41,374 nt of DNA from CAYMEK01 sp964389305 (GTDB lineage: Bacteria > Spirochaetota > Spirochaetia > SZUA-6 > DRHE01). Below the pieces are notes generated by a model. The model did not search any database. It was given only the letters and a program-made list of their open reading frames with translations, and was not told where the DNA came from. Below, piece by piece: positions 24,288-35,557 of this stretch; position 1 is the first letter of the stretch, and the number at the start of each line of letters is the position of its first letter. Both the position numbers and the translations under genes were made by a program. Location: positions 1 through 41,374 of the forward strand of contig CAYMEK010000038.1 in the NCBI GenBank assembly GCA_964389305.1, in the 5' to 3' direction.

Positions 24288-24313
24288 TATCATATAACTA
24301 TTAGCATATGATA
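24288..24313. promoter_or_regulatory. Perfect inverted repeat spanning the chemoreceptor start codon
   Basis: TATCATAT (24288-24295) and ATATGATA (24306-24313) are perfect 8-bp arms around a 10-bp spacer. The right arm contains the ATG of the chemoreceptor at 24308. TTTACA at 24272-24277 and TAACTA at 24295-24300 (17-bp spacer) would put transcription on the start codon. Confidence 0.5.
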
Positions 24314-25729
24314 GAGGCGGTGGCCAGGATTGTCTTTTCCCAAGTAGCCAAGGTCGAAAAGCAAACCGCCATCCTGCGTATTGTTTACATCCTCTGTCTC
24401 TTCGGACTGTTCGTTGTTTTCGGTGGCCCTGTGGCGGCCGTGAACCTCGAGCATCTGCTCGCACTGATCGGTGTTGTCCTTCTGGTAGGTTATTCGATCT
24501 TTGTTTTGGTCCTGGTTGCCAGGGACTCGTTTCATCACCGGTTCGGTCACCTGTCTGCCGCACTGGATGCTGTCGGGGCGGGGATTTATTTTGGCCTGTT
24601 TCTCTCCCTGCCGCACGATTTTCCACACAGGGCGATAACCGTGCTCGCCGAGATCTACTTCTTCGTGCCCCTCGTCGCCTCGATGGTCAAGATCAAACCT
24701 TCCCACGCCGCCTCCGCATCGTTTTTCACCTTCAGTGCTTCCGGGCTGGTCATTCTGATCTTCTTTCTTATTACTGACAGCGGCTCCTCCATCGGATACC
24801 CTTTATTTTTGCCGGCCGTGCTGCTGCTGGCCGGCGTACCGATCTGGTTCGCCGCCCGTTCCGTGGAGCGTGTGTTCAATGAAAATGTGGCTACCGAGGA
24901 GCTGCTGCGCTCCTCCCGCCGCTTGCGGATGGCCATGGAAATCGTGCAAGTTTCGATCATGAATCTCAGCGACTTTGTAAACAACCTGGAAAGGATATCA
25001 AACAACCTGCAGCAAGGGGCTCATAATCAAGCCAAGAGCGTCGAACAGATCGCCTCCGCGGCCGACAATCTCAAGGCCGCCATGGGGCGTATCACCGAGT
25101 CGACCAACCGCTCCGCCAATTCGCTCAAGCTAACCCTTGATGTCTCCACTCAGGGCAACCAGACCATGCGCAGGATGATCAACGAGATCGCCGACATCCA
25201 TCAGGTGGCCGACCAGATGGACGCCTCTCTCGATCTGATCAACGAAATCGCCGATCAGACAAACCTTCTAGCCTTGAACGCGGCGATCGAGGCGTCGCGC
25301 GTGGGGGACGAGACCACAGGCTTCTCCGTTGTGGCCGGAGAGATTCGCAGCCTGGCGGAGCGCTCGGCTGAAACCGCCGGAGAGATAAGCCGTCTGGTGA
25401 AGAAGATGGAGAAGGTAATAGAGGTGGGCGGAGAGTCGTCCCGCAATGCAGGGCAGATCTTCGACCGCATCACCGGGGACCTTGGCCAATATGCCGATTT
25501 CGTAAGCAGTTTGAATGCCGCCGCGCTGGAGCAGCTCGCGGCGAACCGGGCGGTGAGCGATTCCCTGGAAAGGATACATGAGGTAACCGTGGAGAACAGC
25601 AAGGCTGCGGATAGGGTACGCGAGGTGATCGGCGAGCTGAAGAAAGAAGTCACCAAGCTCAAGGCCCTGGTGGACGGGAAGTTGGTAGAGATCCCTCTGC
25701 TCGGCAGATCAAAGCAGGCCCGCGGCTGA
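24308..25729 (+). CDS. Methyl-accepting chemotaxis protein with six-TM sensor
   Basis: 473 residues. Residues about 20-190 contain six hydrophobic helices with short loops and no periplasmic ligand domain, so the sensor is probably the membrane bundle itself. There is no HAMP domain. The rest is a chemoreceptor signalling domain. The hairpin tip has the highly conserved LINEIADQTNLLALNAAIEA, followed by GFSVVAGEIRSLAERS, flanked by long coiled coils. This tip binds CheA and CheW. The receptor would feed the spirochaete flagellar chemotaxis system. No SD precedes ATG 24308; see the inverted repeat and the -10 box there. purA follows 17 bp downstream. Confidence 0.92.
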   Translation: MIEAVARIVFSQVAKVEKQTAILRIVYILCLFGLFVVFGGPVAAVNLEHLLALIGVVLLVGYSIFVLVLVARDSFHHRFGHLSAALDAVGAGIYFGLFLSLPHDFPHRAITVLAEIYFFVPLVASMVKIKPSHAASASFFTFSASGLVILIFFLITDSGSSIGYPLFLPAVLLLAGVPIWFAARSVERVFNENVATEELLRSSRRLRMAMEIVQVSIMNLSDFVNNLERISNNLQQGAHNQAKSVEQIASAADNLKAAMGRITESTNRSANSLKLTLDVSTQGNQTMRRMINEIADIHQVADQMDASLDLINEIADQTNLLALNAAIEASRVGDETTGFSVVAGEIRSLAERSAETAGEISRLVKKMEKVIEVGGESSRNAGQIFDRITGDLGQYADFVSSLNAAALEQLAANRAVSDSLERIHEVTVENSKAADRVREVIGELKKEVTKLKALVDGKLVEIPLLGRSKQARG

Positions 25730-25746
25730 TAAAAGGCGAAAAGACC

Positions 25747-26976
25747 ATGAAGCTGGTAGTTATCGGAGCTCAGTTAGGTGACGAAGGGAAAGGGAAGATC
25801 GTCGACTTCCTGGCCGGGGGTGCTGACATCGTGCTACGCTATTCCGGAGGGGCGAATGCCGGCCATACGGTCGTCATCGGGAAAAAAACATTCAAGCTCC
25901 ACCTGATTCCCTCCGGGGTGCTTACACCGGAAAAACAGGCCGTACTCGGAATAGGTATGGTCGTGGATCCCGAGACGCTGTTCCAAGAGCTCGCCGCGCT
26001 GGACAGGGAGGGGATAGACTGGAAGGGCAGGGTGCATCTGTCCGACCGGGCCCACCTGGTCCTTCCCGACTACAAGGAGCTGGATCGTAAAAAGGACCAG
26101 GAGCGTCGGGTGCCGGTGGGAACCACGGGGAGGGGCATCGGTATCACCTACGCGCTGAAGGCCTATCGGGAAGGAATCAGGGTGACCGATATCTTTGACC
26201 CGCAGGTCTGGGAAACGCTCGACAGGGAGAAAAGGAGCTTTCTGGAACCCTATCGGGAAAAGATACGGGAGCTGGTCGTCGATGTATCCGACTACCTGTT
26301 CGAGCATGGAGACAAGAACGTTCTCTTCGAGGGCGCCCAGGGCTCCCTTCTCGATCTTGACTTCGGTACCTACCCATTCGTGTCTTCCGGTATCTCCGCT
26401 GCGGCCGGGGCGGCGGTCGGGGGTGGGATCGGGCCTCAGAGTCTCGATAGGGTCGTCGGCGTGTTCAAGGCCTACGCTACCCGGGTGGGAAACGGCCCCT
26501 TTCCTTCCGAGTTCACGCGAAAGCGGGACGGGAACCTCGGCGAGACAATCAGGGAGATCGGCCGGGAGTACGGGGTTACCACCGGCAGACCCCGCCGCTG
26601 CGGATACCTCGACCTGGTCAGCCTGCGCTATGCCTGCCGCTGCAATTCCATCGACAGTCTATGTCTGACCAAGCTCGACGTATACGACGGTATGCAAGAG
26701 ATCAAAGTCTGTACAGCGTACCGTCGCGAGGACGGACAGAGCACTCAATTTCCCGCTTCGATCGATCTGCTAAACAGAAGCGAACCCGTGCTGAAGAGCT
26801 TCCCTGGCTGGAGGAATACAGTGAAAGGCTGCCGCAGCTTTGAACAGCTTCCCGAGCATGCCAGGCAGTACATCCGCTTCATCGAAGAGTACGTTGCCAC
26901 ACCTGTAGACATCATTTCGGTGGGCGCCGACCGCAGCGAGACCATTGTTCGCAGGAATCCGTGGACACCATCCTGA
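25747..26976 (+). CDS. purA: Adenylosuccinate synthetase
   Basis: A 409-residue GTP-dependent enzyme that joins IMP and aspartate in AMP synthesis. It shows the N-terminal GAQLGDEGKGKIVDFLA loop, RYSGGANAGHTV, TTGRGIGITYALKA, FEGAQGSLLDLDFGTYPFVSSG, the GPFPSE and TGRPRRCGYLD motifs and the LTKLDVYDG guanine-binding segment. The length is normal (about 430 is typical). Start ATG 25747 is fixed by the canonical MKLVVIGAQLGDEGKG start. The end overlaps guaA by 16 bp, so AMP and GMP branch enzymes are translated from one mRNA. Confidence 0.97.
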   Translation: MKLVVIGAQLGDEGKGKIVDFLAGGADIVLRYSGGANAGHTVVIGKKTFKLHLIPSGVLTPEKQAVLGIGMVVDPETLFQELAALDREGIDWKGRVHLSDRAHLVLPDYKELDRKKDQERRVPVGTTGRGIGITYALKAYREGIRVTDIFDPQVWETLDREKRSFLEPYREKIRELVVDVSDYLFEHGDKNVLFEGAQGSLLDLDFGTYPFVSSGISAAAGAAVGGGIGPQSLDRVVGVFKAYATRVGNGPFPSEFTRKRDGNLGETIREIGREYGVTTGRPRRCGYLDLVSLRYACRCNSIDSLCLTKLDVYDGMQEIKVCTAYRREDGQSTQFPASIDLLNRSEPVLKSFPGWRNTVKGCRSFEQLPEHARQYIRFIEEYVATPVDIISVGADRSETIVRRNPWTPS

Positions 26977-28511
26977 TCCTGGATTTCGGAAGTCAAACCA
27001 CCCAGCTAATCGGCCGGCGTATCCGCGATTTGGGAGTGTACTGCGAGATCGTTCCGGGCGATGCTCCCCTGGACGGGCTGGTCACCGAGGAGGTGCGGGG
27101 ACTGATCCTCTCCGGCTCCCCCTTCTCGGTCTATGAGCCGGGCTCGCCCAAACCTGACCCGCTTGTCTATTCCCTCGATATTCCCGTGCTGGGGATCTGC
27201 TACGGGATACAGCGCCTGATCTATGATCGCGGCGGAGAGGTCGCTGCGCTTCCGAGAAAGGAGTACGGTCGCACGTCGGTTCGCATCAGCGAGTCGTGCA
27301 CCCTGTTTGACGGTCTACCGGACGGCTTTGTTTCCTGGATGAGTCATGGAGATACGATCCGCAAGTTGGCCGACGGCTTCCGGACTGCCGCGCGTACCGA
27401 ATATGATTTGCCCGCGGTGATCGTGCATGAAAGCAAGCAAATCTACGGTCTGCAGTTCCATCCCGAGGTTACTCACAGCGAGAACGGGGAAAGGATCCTC
27501 GAGAACTTCGCCGTCAATATCTGCCGGGCCCGCAGGCAGTGGGACGTGGAAAGCTACCTGCGTGCTGTCAGCGGCGAGCTGGCCCGGAAGGTCGGCAACA
27601 AGCCGGTGCTGCTGCTGATCTCAGGAGGCGTAGATTCTACGGTCGCAGCCGCGCTGCTGCTGTCGACCCTGTCGCCGGACCAGGTATACCTCATGTATAT
27701 AGATACTGGCCTCATGCGCAAAAACGAAACCGAGGAAGTCCAGGAACGCCTGGGGGACCTGGGAGCCGGAAACCTGCACATTGTAGACGCTTCCGAGCGC
27801 TTTTTCTCCGCCTTGAGCGGTCTCACGGACCCGGAGCGCAAACGTGCCGCGATCGGAGACCTGTTCATCCAGGTACAGGAACAGGAGATAGCCAGGCTGG
27901 GAGTGGAAGGTTCTTTTCTAGCCCAGGGGACGCTGTACACCGATATGATCGAGTCCGGAAAGGGAGTAGGGAAGAGGGCGGACGTGATCAAGTCTCATCA
28001 CAACGTACGCTCGCCCCTGGTGGAAAGAAAGCGGGAGCAGGGGCTGCTCCTCGAACCGCTGTGTTTCCTGTACAAGGACGAGGTGCGGCGCCTGGGCGAG
28101 AGGCTGGGGCTGGCCAGAGACACGGTATGGCGTCATCCCTTTCCGGGGCCGGGATTGGCCGTGCGCATCCTTGGCGAAGTCACCCGTGAAAAGGTGGCCG
28201 TTTTACAGCAGGCGGACTTCATCTACCTCAACGAGCTTAGAGCTAGGGGCTTGTATGACCGGATCTGGCAGGCGTTTTCGGTGTTGCTGCCGGTCCGTTC
28301 GGTGGGAGTGGCAGGCGATCTCCGGCGATACGGGTTCGTTCTGGCCCTGAGGGCCGTAGTTTCCAGGGACGGTATGACCGCCGATGTGTATCCTTTTACC
28401 TCTACCGACCTCTTGGAGATCTCTGCCCGCATCACCAACTCCATCCCGGAGATCGGCCGGGTGGTCTATGATGTCTCCAGCAAGCCGCCGGCCACCATCG
28501 AATGGGAATAA
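26961..28511 (+). CDS. guaA: GMP synthase (glutamine-hydrolysing)
   Basis: A 516-residue enzyme that converts XMP to GMP. Start is GTG 26961 inside the end of purA, giving the canonical MDTILILDFGSQTTQLIGRR. The glutamine amidotransferase domain has GICYGIQ (nucleophile Cys) and LQFHPEVTHSENG (catalytic His and Glu). The ATP-pyrophosphatase domain starts with the P-loop LISGGVDSTV. The dimerisation domain contains RHPFPGPGLAVRILGE and ends with the usual KPPATIEWE. Complete and apparently active. Translational coupling with purA is likely. Confidence 0.97.
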   Translation: MDTILILDFGSQTTQLIGRRIRDLGVYCEIVPGDAPLDGLVTEEVRGLILSGSPFSVYEPGSPKPDPLVYSLDIPVLGICYGIQRLIYDRGGEVAALPRKEYGRTSVRISESCTLFDGLPDGFVSWMSHGDTIRKLADGFRTAARTEYDLPAVIVHESKQIYGLQFHPEVTHSENGERILENFAVNICRARRQWDVESYLRAVSGELARKVGNKPVLLLISGGVDSTVAAALLLSTLSPDQVYLMYIDTGLMRKNETEEVQERLGDLGAGNLHIVDASERFFSALSGLTDPERKRAAIGDLFIQVQEQEIARLGVEGSFLAQGTLYTDMIESGKGVGKRADVIKSHHNVRSPLVERKREQGLLLEPLCFLYKDEVRRLGERLGLARDTVWRHPFPGPGLAVRILGEVTREKVAVLQQADFIYLNELRARGLYDRIWQAFSVLLPVRSVGVAGDLRRYGFVLALRAVVSRDGMTADVYPFTSTDLLEISARITNSIPEIGRVVYDVSSKPPATIEWE

Positions 28512-28517
28512 AAGTTT

Positions 28518-28547
28518 TTCAAAAAACGGCTTTACGTAGCCGATAAT
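28518..28547 (+). promoter_or_regulatory. Possible promoter of the HTH/zinc-knuckle gene (predicted leaderless)
   Basis: GATAAT at 28542-28547 matches the -10 consensus at five of six bases and ends 7 nt before ATG 28555. The -35 is weak (TTCAAA at 28518-28523, 18-bp spacer). No SD is present. Confidence 0.4.
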
Positions 28548-28554
28548 CATTTTG

Positions 28555-28998
28555 ATGGATGACAAAACGGAGCTTCCCGCGGATCTGCCCGTATCGGAGA
28601 TGGTCGGCTGGATCGCCAGGACCTACAATATGAGCAAGGCTGACCTGTCGCGGATGTTCCAGACCACCCAGTCGACGATCCACTACTGGCTGAAGACGAA
28701 CCGCATCTCGTATAGGAACCTCAAGAAAGTACGGGCCAGCTACTACTACCTGCACAGCACCACGGATCCCCACAGTGGAGAGCGCAAGTGCGAAGACTGC
28801 CGACAATGGCGACCGATCGCTCAGTTTCGAGACGGCAAAGCGATTTGCCGCAGCTGCGAAAACAGGAAAACCCTCAAACACTACTGGGAAAACCGGGACC
28901 AGGAGTTGAAGCGCCGTAAGGCCAAGAACTGGTACAACAGCAGAGTCACCTATACCGGCCGTTTAGCCGGGATGGACACCCGGCCGGAACCCCACTGA
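28555..28998 (+). CDS. Small HTH plus zinc-knuckle protein
   Basis: 147 residues from ATG 28555. Residues 14-62 form a helix-turn-helix-like region (MVGWIARTYNMSKADLSRMFQTTQSTIHYWLKTN) of the kind used by homeodomain-like or transposase-type DNA binders. Residues 79-101 carry two CxxC knuckles (C79, C82, C98, C101) around QWRPIAQFRDGKAI. A basic aromatic helix with KHYWENRDQELKRRKAKNWY follows. That C-terminal pattern resembles the zinc-binding N-terminus of phage endonuclease VII-like and HNH proteins, but no HNH catalytic residues follow. Possibly a transcription regulator or a domesticated phage protein. It stands alone after guaA. Confidence 0.65.
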   Translation: MDDKTELPADLPVSEMVGWIARTYNMSKADLSRMFQTTQSTIHYWLKTNRISYRNLKKVRASYYYLHSTTDPHSGERKCEDCRQWRPIAQFRDGKAICRSCENRKTLKHYWENRDQELKRRKAKNWYNSRVTYTGRLAGMDTRPEPH

Positions 28999-29019
28999 GC
29001 GGGATGAAGAGCGCAATCC

Positions 29020-30378
29020 TCAACCGGAACGGGCTGTGCTGGTCCTGATGACGAAGGTCAGGCCGGAGCCCGGCGGGGAGGTTGCCTCGATGTTCCAGCC
29101 GTGGGCGTCGAGAATTGAGCGTACGGTGGAAAGTCCAAGCCCGGAACCCGATTCACGCCGAGAGTTCGTACCCCGGTAGAACGGTTCGAAAATCCTTTCC
29201 AGCTCCTCCTCGGTAACTCCGAATCCGCTGTCTGCAAAGATGATGAGCGCCTCGCCGTTTTTCTCCCTGGCGATAAGCCGTATGCTGTCCCCCTCCCTCG
29301 TATAGCGCAAGGCGTTGTGGAAGAGATTGTCCAGAGCCCGGGCGAGAAGTCCCTCGTCTCCCGGCAGCTCCATCTCTTCCGGCAGTTCGATTCTGGACTC
29401 GAACCGCCTGCGGAAAACCGGGGCATCGGCTGCGAATGCCCTCGCCAGTCCGGAGAGGAAACGGTGGAGATTGATCGGGTTATGCTTGAACTGCCACTGA
29501 CCGGTGGACATTTTCACGTAATCGATCAGCTCATTGATGCGCGCTTCCAGCACCCCGGACTTATCGCTTATGATCTTTACGTATGCTTTCAGCACGCTGG
29601 GATCTTCGGCCATACCGTCCTGGACCGCCTCGAGGTAGCCCTTAATCGATGTCAGGGGCGTTTTCAGGTCGTGGGAGACAGCCATCAGAAATCGGGAGCG
29701 CCTGGCGTATTCCTCTTTGAGGGCCCGGCGCATTGATTCGAAAGACCGGGTCAGGTCCGCCAGCTCGTCTTTGCCCTTGGGTTCCAGCTCGAAATCCAGA
29801 TCGCCGTCCGCCACCCGGGCCGTTGCCTTGTCCAGATTCCCGATACCGCGTCTCAGGGAACGGGTCACAATCAGAATCAGGATCGTCGCAACCACGACCA
29901 GGGCGCTTAAATACACCAGCGGGCCCTCGAGGTGAAGGGCGAGCTTGGCGGCGGAGTCCGGGAACCGCGGCTCTCGCTGGATCACGGCGCCCACCGTCCT
30001 ATTGTCAATTACCACCGGGGTAATCATGCCGCGGAATCTGTTTTCCGCCATGATGCTTTCGTAGATTCTTTCGGCCCCAGGCTGCTCACCGACATCAAAT
30101 CCGGGAACGGTGGATAAGACAATGCGGCCGTCGTTGTCGACCACGATAAGCTCTTCACCCTCGGGAAGCTCCTTGAGGGCGGCCCGCGGATCCCCGGCGC
30201 GCCAGGCTTCGGGGAGCTGCTCGTCGATCCATCTCATCATTACCAGGAAGCGGTTGGCGGGCGGGTGTCCACTGGCGCGCGTGTTCACCCCGCGTAAATA
30301 GAAAATGAAGGCGGAAAACAAGATTGGCAGTACTGCAACCGCCGGCACCAGTATTAACAGCTTGAATCTGAAGCTCAT
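29020..30378 (-). CDS. Sensor histidine kinase (HAMP type)
   Basis: A 452-residue membrane kinase. TM1 (about 6-28), a periplasmic sensor region of about 110 residues (about 30-150), TM2 (152-172), a HAMP domain (173-225), the HisKA dimerisation domain with SHDLKTPLTS (H236), and a HATPase domain with HNALRY (N box), DSGFGV (G1) and GSGLGL (G2). All catalytic boxes are complete. Its start overlaps the response regulator stop by 4 bp (ATGA), so the two are co-translated. The pair sits directly downstream of the efflux operon on the same strand, a common arrangement for regulators of RND pumps; the signal is unknown. Confidence 0.93.
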   Translation of the reverse strand: MSFRFKLLILVPAVAVLPILFSAFIFYLRGVNTRASGHPPANRFLVMMRWIDEQLPEAWRAGDPRAALKELPEGEELIVVDNDGRIVLSTVPGFDVGEQPGAERIYESIMAENRFRGMITPVVIDNRTVGAVIQREPRFPDSAAKLALHLEGPLVYLSALVVVATILILIVTRSLRRGIGNLDKATARVADGDLDFELEPKGKDELADLTRSFESMRRALKEEYARRSRFLMAVSHDLKTPLTSIKGYLEAVQDGMAEDPSVLKAYVKIISDKSGVLEARINELIDYVKMSTGQWQFKHNPINLHRFLSGLARAFAADAPVFRRRFESRIELPEEMELPGDEGLLARALDNLFHNALRYTREGDSIRLIAREKNGEALIIFADSGFGVTEEELERIFEPFYRGTNSRRESGSGLGLSTVRSILDAHGWNIEATSPPGSGLTFVIRTSTARSG

Positions 30379-31082
30379 TGCCCCTGTTCCAGTGCCGCGG
30401 GATTGAAACGGTAGCCGGCCCCGCGGATGGTTTCGATGTACCTCGGCCGGGTTGGGTCGCTCTCGATTTTCTTTCGGATGCGCTGTACATGCACCGATAC
30501 GGTGGTGATATCGCCGTACTGCTGACCCCAGATTGTTGCATAAATTTGCTCCGGCGTCATAGCCACTCCCGAATTGGAGACCAGGAGCTTGAGAAGCTCG
30601 AATTCCATTGCGGGCAGCGGGACACGCTCACCGGCTTTCTCCAGGATGTGACCGGGAATGTCCAGCGTGAACGGACCGAAGCACGCCAGTTCTTTCGACT
30701 TTACTGTGGGTAGCTCTTGGCGAGAGCGGCGCAGGAGGGCGCGTACTCTTGCGGCCAGCACCTTGGGGGAGAAGGGCTTAGTGACGAACTCATCGGCGCC
30801 GATACCCAGACCGAGTACCAGATCCTCGTCCTCGTCCCGGGCCGAGACGATCAATACCGGTACATCGTTGTCCCTGCGCAGTTGCTGGAGGAATTCGAAT
30901 CCATCCATTCCCGGCAGGTTGATGTCCAGTACCAGCAGATTGAAGGCGGCTTGTTCGAGGCATGCCAGGGCCTGCTCGGCGGTATTCGCCAGCCGGGTCT
31001 CCAGCCCTTCTTTTCTCAGATACAAAGCGATGAGCTCGGCGATTTCCCGCTCATCTTCCACAACCAGTACTCGTGCTCGCAG
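30375..31082 (-). CDS. OmpR/PhoB-family response regulator, probable CTG start
   Basis: 235 residues if translation starts at CTG 31082. The first ATG/GTG in frame (GTG 31061) would remove strand beta-1 (RVLVVEDE), whereas an ideal AAAGGAG sits 7 nt before the CTG. The receiver domain has the acidic pair E9/D10 in VVEDE, the phosphorylated Asp in LLVLDINLPGMDGFEFL (D53) and the Lys in FVTKPFSP. The C-terminal winged-helix domain has the LPAMEFELLKLLVSNSG, VSVHVQRIRKKIE and RYIETIRGAGYRF blocks typical of OmpR/PhoB. First gene of a two-gene operon with the histidine kinase and a strong promoter (TATAAT) upstream. Confidence 0.9.
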   Translation of the reverse strand: MRARVLVVEDEREIAELIALYLRKEGLETRLANTAEQALACLEQAAFNLLVLDINLPGMDGFEFLQQLRRDNDVPVLIVSARDEDEDLVLGLGIGADEFVTKPFSPKVLAARVRALLRRSRQELPTVKSKELACFGPFTLDIPGHILEKAGERVPLPAMEFELLKLLVSNSGVAMTPEQIYATIWGQQYGDITTVSVHVQRIRKKIESDPTRPRYIETIRGAGYRFNPAALEQGQ

Positions 31083-31144
31083 AAGACCGCTCCTTTCACG
31101 GTTTGCCCGAAATGCGCACCCGGATATAGGCTCCTGTCTTCCTC

Positions 31145-31181
31145 ATTATACTTTTCTTGTTTTCACGATGAAAGATCTTTC
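31145..31181 (-). promoter_or_regulatory. Promoter and palindromic operator candidate of the two-component operon
   Basis: On the minus strand TATAAT (31145-31150) has TTTCAT (31168-31173) 17 bp upstream. The perfect 12-bp palindrome GAAAGATCTTTC (31170-31181) overlaps this -35 element. Predicted transcription start near 31138, so the leader to CTG 31082 is about 55 nt. The palindrome is well placed for autoregulation. Confidence 0.55.
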
Positions 31182-31203
31182 AGCCGATAACCCGGGCGCT
31201 CGC

Positions 31204-31500
31204 TCAAAGCGCTCGAATCTCCCGAGCATCCTGAACAGCGAAAAGCTTGATCCCTTCCTCCTCGAAACGCTCCTTCACCTCGGCCACAGCCCGGGCGATC
31301 AGATCCGCTTCCTCTTCACTGCAGTATATTATAAGCAGGAAATTTTCTTCCGGCCAGATATGGTCGCCGAACCGGGGATCCGAGTTTCCGACTCCCTGCA
31401 CGGACGGGATCCTGGTATAGAAACTTCCCACCCCTTTTCTTTGCAGGGCCTCGAAGATATCCTCTTCCACGGAATGATTGGCAATGATCTCCAGTCGCAT
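31204..31500 (-). CDS. Transporter-associated PII-like protein (PG0541 family)
   Basis: 98 residues from ATG 31500 with AAGGAG 7 nt upstream. The beta-alpha-beta pattern (MRLEIIANHSVEEDIFEALQRKGVGSFYTRIPSVQGVG...) matches the small ferredoxin-fold, PII-like proteins that NCBI calls PG0541 transporter-associated, usually encoded with RND pumps. The segment GVGNSDPRFGDHIWPEENFLLIIYCSEEEAD carries the family pattern of a glycine-rich loop followed by a strand. Such proteins probably sense a small ligand or metal and modulate the pump; the ligand here is unknown. It starts 2 bp after the RND stop codon, so it is the last gene of the efflux operon. Confidence 0.75.
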   Translation of the reverse strand: MRLEIIANHSVEEDIFEALQRKGVGSFYTRIPSVQGVGNSDPRFGDHIWPEENFLLIIYCSEEEADLIARAVAEVKERFEEEGIKLFAVQDAREIRAL

Positions 31501-31502
31501 CG

Positions 31503-34582
<3,080 letters not shown>

Positions 34583-34586
<4 letters not shown>

Positions 34587-35557
34587 GGAGTGTCTCCTTC
34601 CTGTCGGCCGCCGACGACTCGGACCTGAACCCCGTCGGAGAGCAGGCTCTGACCGCTCTCGACCACCTCCTGGCCCGCCGTGATCCCTCCGGCGATCTCC
34701 ACCATACTTCTATCCGAAATCCCCACGCTCACCGTACGTTCAACGGCGCGATTCTGATCCACCACGAAAACGACCGTCCTTCCGTCCCGCGCCACTACAC
34801 AATCGGCCGGCACTACGATCACCCCATCCTTACGTTCGGTGATCAGCACCGCGGAGGCGTACATGCCGGCCTTGATACGGCTGTCGGACCCGTCGAGGGC
34901 CAGGGTCGCTTTCATGGTTCGGGAAATCGAATCGACCACGGGGCTCAGCTCCACGATGCGACCCGGGAACTGTTGCCCGGGCCAGGCGGCAAAGGAGAAC
35001 CGTGCCGGAGTACCGACGCGGACCTGCCCGACGAATCGTTCGGGAATGCGCGTCTCGATCTTCAGGGCGTCGAGCCGCCCGATGGTGGCCACCACCGTGG
35101 TGCTTGAGATCGTATCGCCTACCCGCACCGGCAGAGCGGTTACAGTTCCGGAAATCGGGGCTTCGACCGGGCTCTCGGCGTACTCTCTGCCCGGTTTGGA
35201 GGGATCGACCCTGGCGATGACCTGGCCCTTGTGCACAGCCATGCCCACGTCGACCAGGACGGCGCTCACTTTGCCGGCTATATCGGCGAAAGCGTTCACG
35301 CTGTCCTTGGCCACCACCTCCCCGCCGATTTTCAGCGTCTTGTTGATGGAGCCGAGGACGACCGGCGTCGTGGTTACCGGAACCAGGTTCTCTTTTACCG
35401 CGTCGAAGCCCGGCGGCGGAGCGCCGCCCGGTCCTCCTGCTTCACTTTTGCTCGGGCTCTGCTCCTCTGGGGGGCGACCGGGGCCGCAGCCGGCAGCAGT
35501 CGCCAGCACGACAGTCAGGACGGCGATGCGTATGTATTTTCTTCTTTGCTCAATCAC
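34583..35557 (-). CDS. RND efflux membrane fusion lipoprotein
   Basis: 324 residues. The N-terminal signal ends in the lipobox TAAGC (C24), so it should be lipid-anchored to the inner membrane. The family order is present: barrel-sandwich/lipoyl halves (NAFADIAGKVSAVLVDVGMAVHKGQVIARVD and ESPVEAPISGTVTALPVRVGDTISS), a very short or absent alpha-hairpin, a beta-barrel (RFVGQVRVGTPARFSFAAWPGQQFPGRIVELSP) and a membrane-proximal domain. It links the RND pump to the outer-membrane channel. It overlaps tolC by 8 bp and the pump gene by 4 bp, so the three are translationally coupled. Confidence 0.92.
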
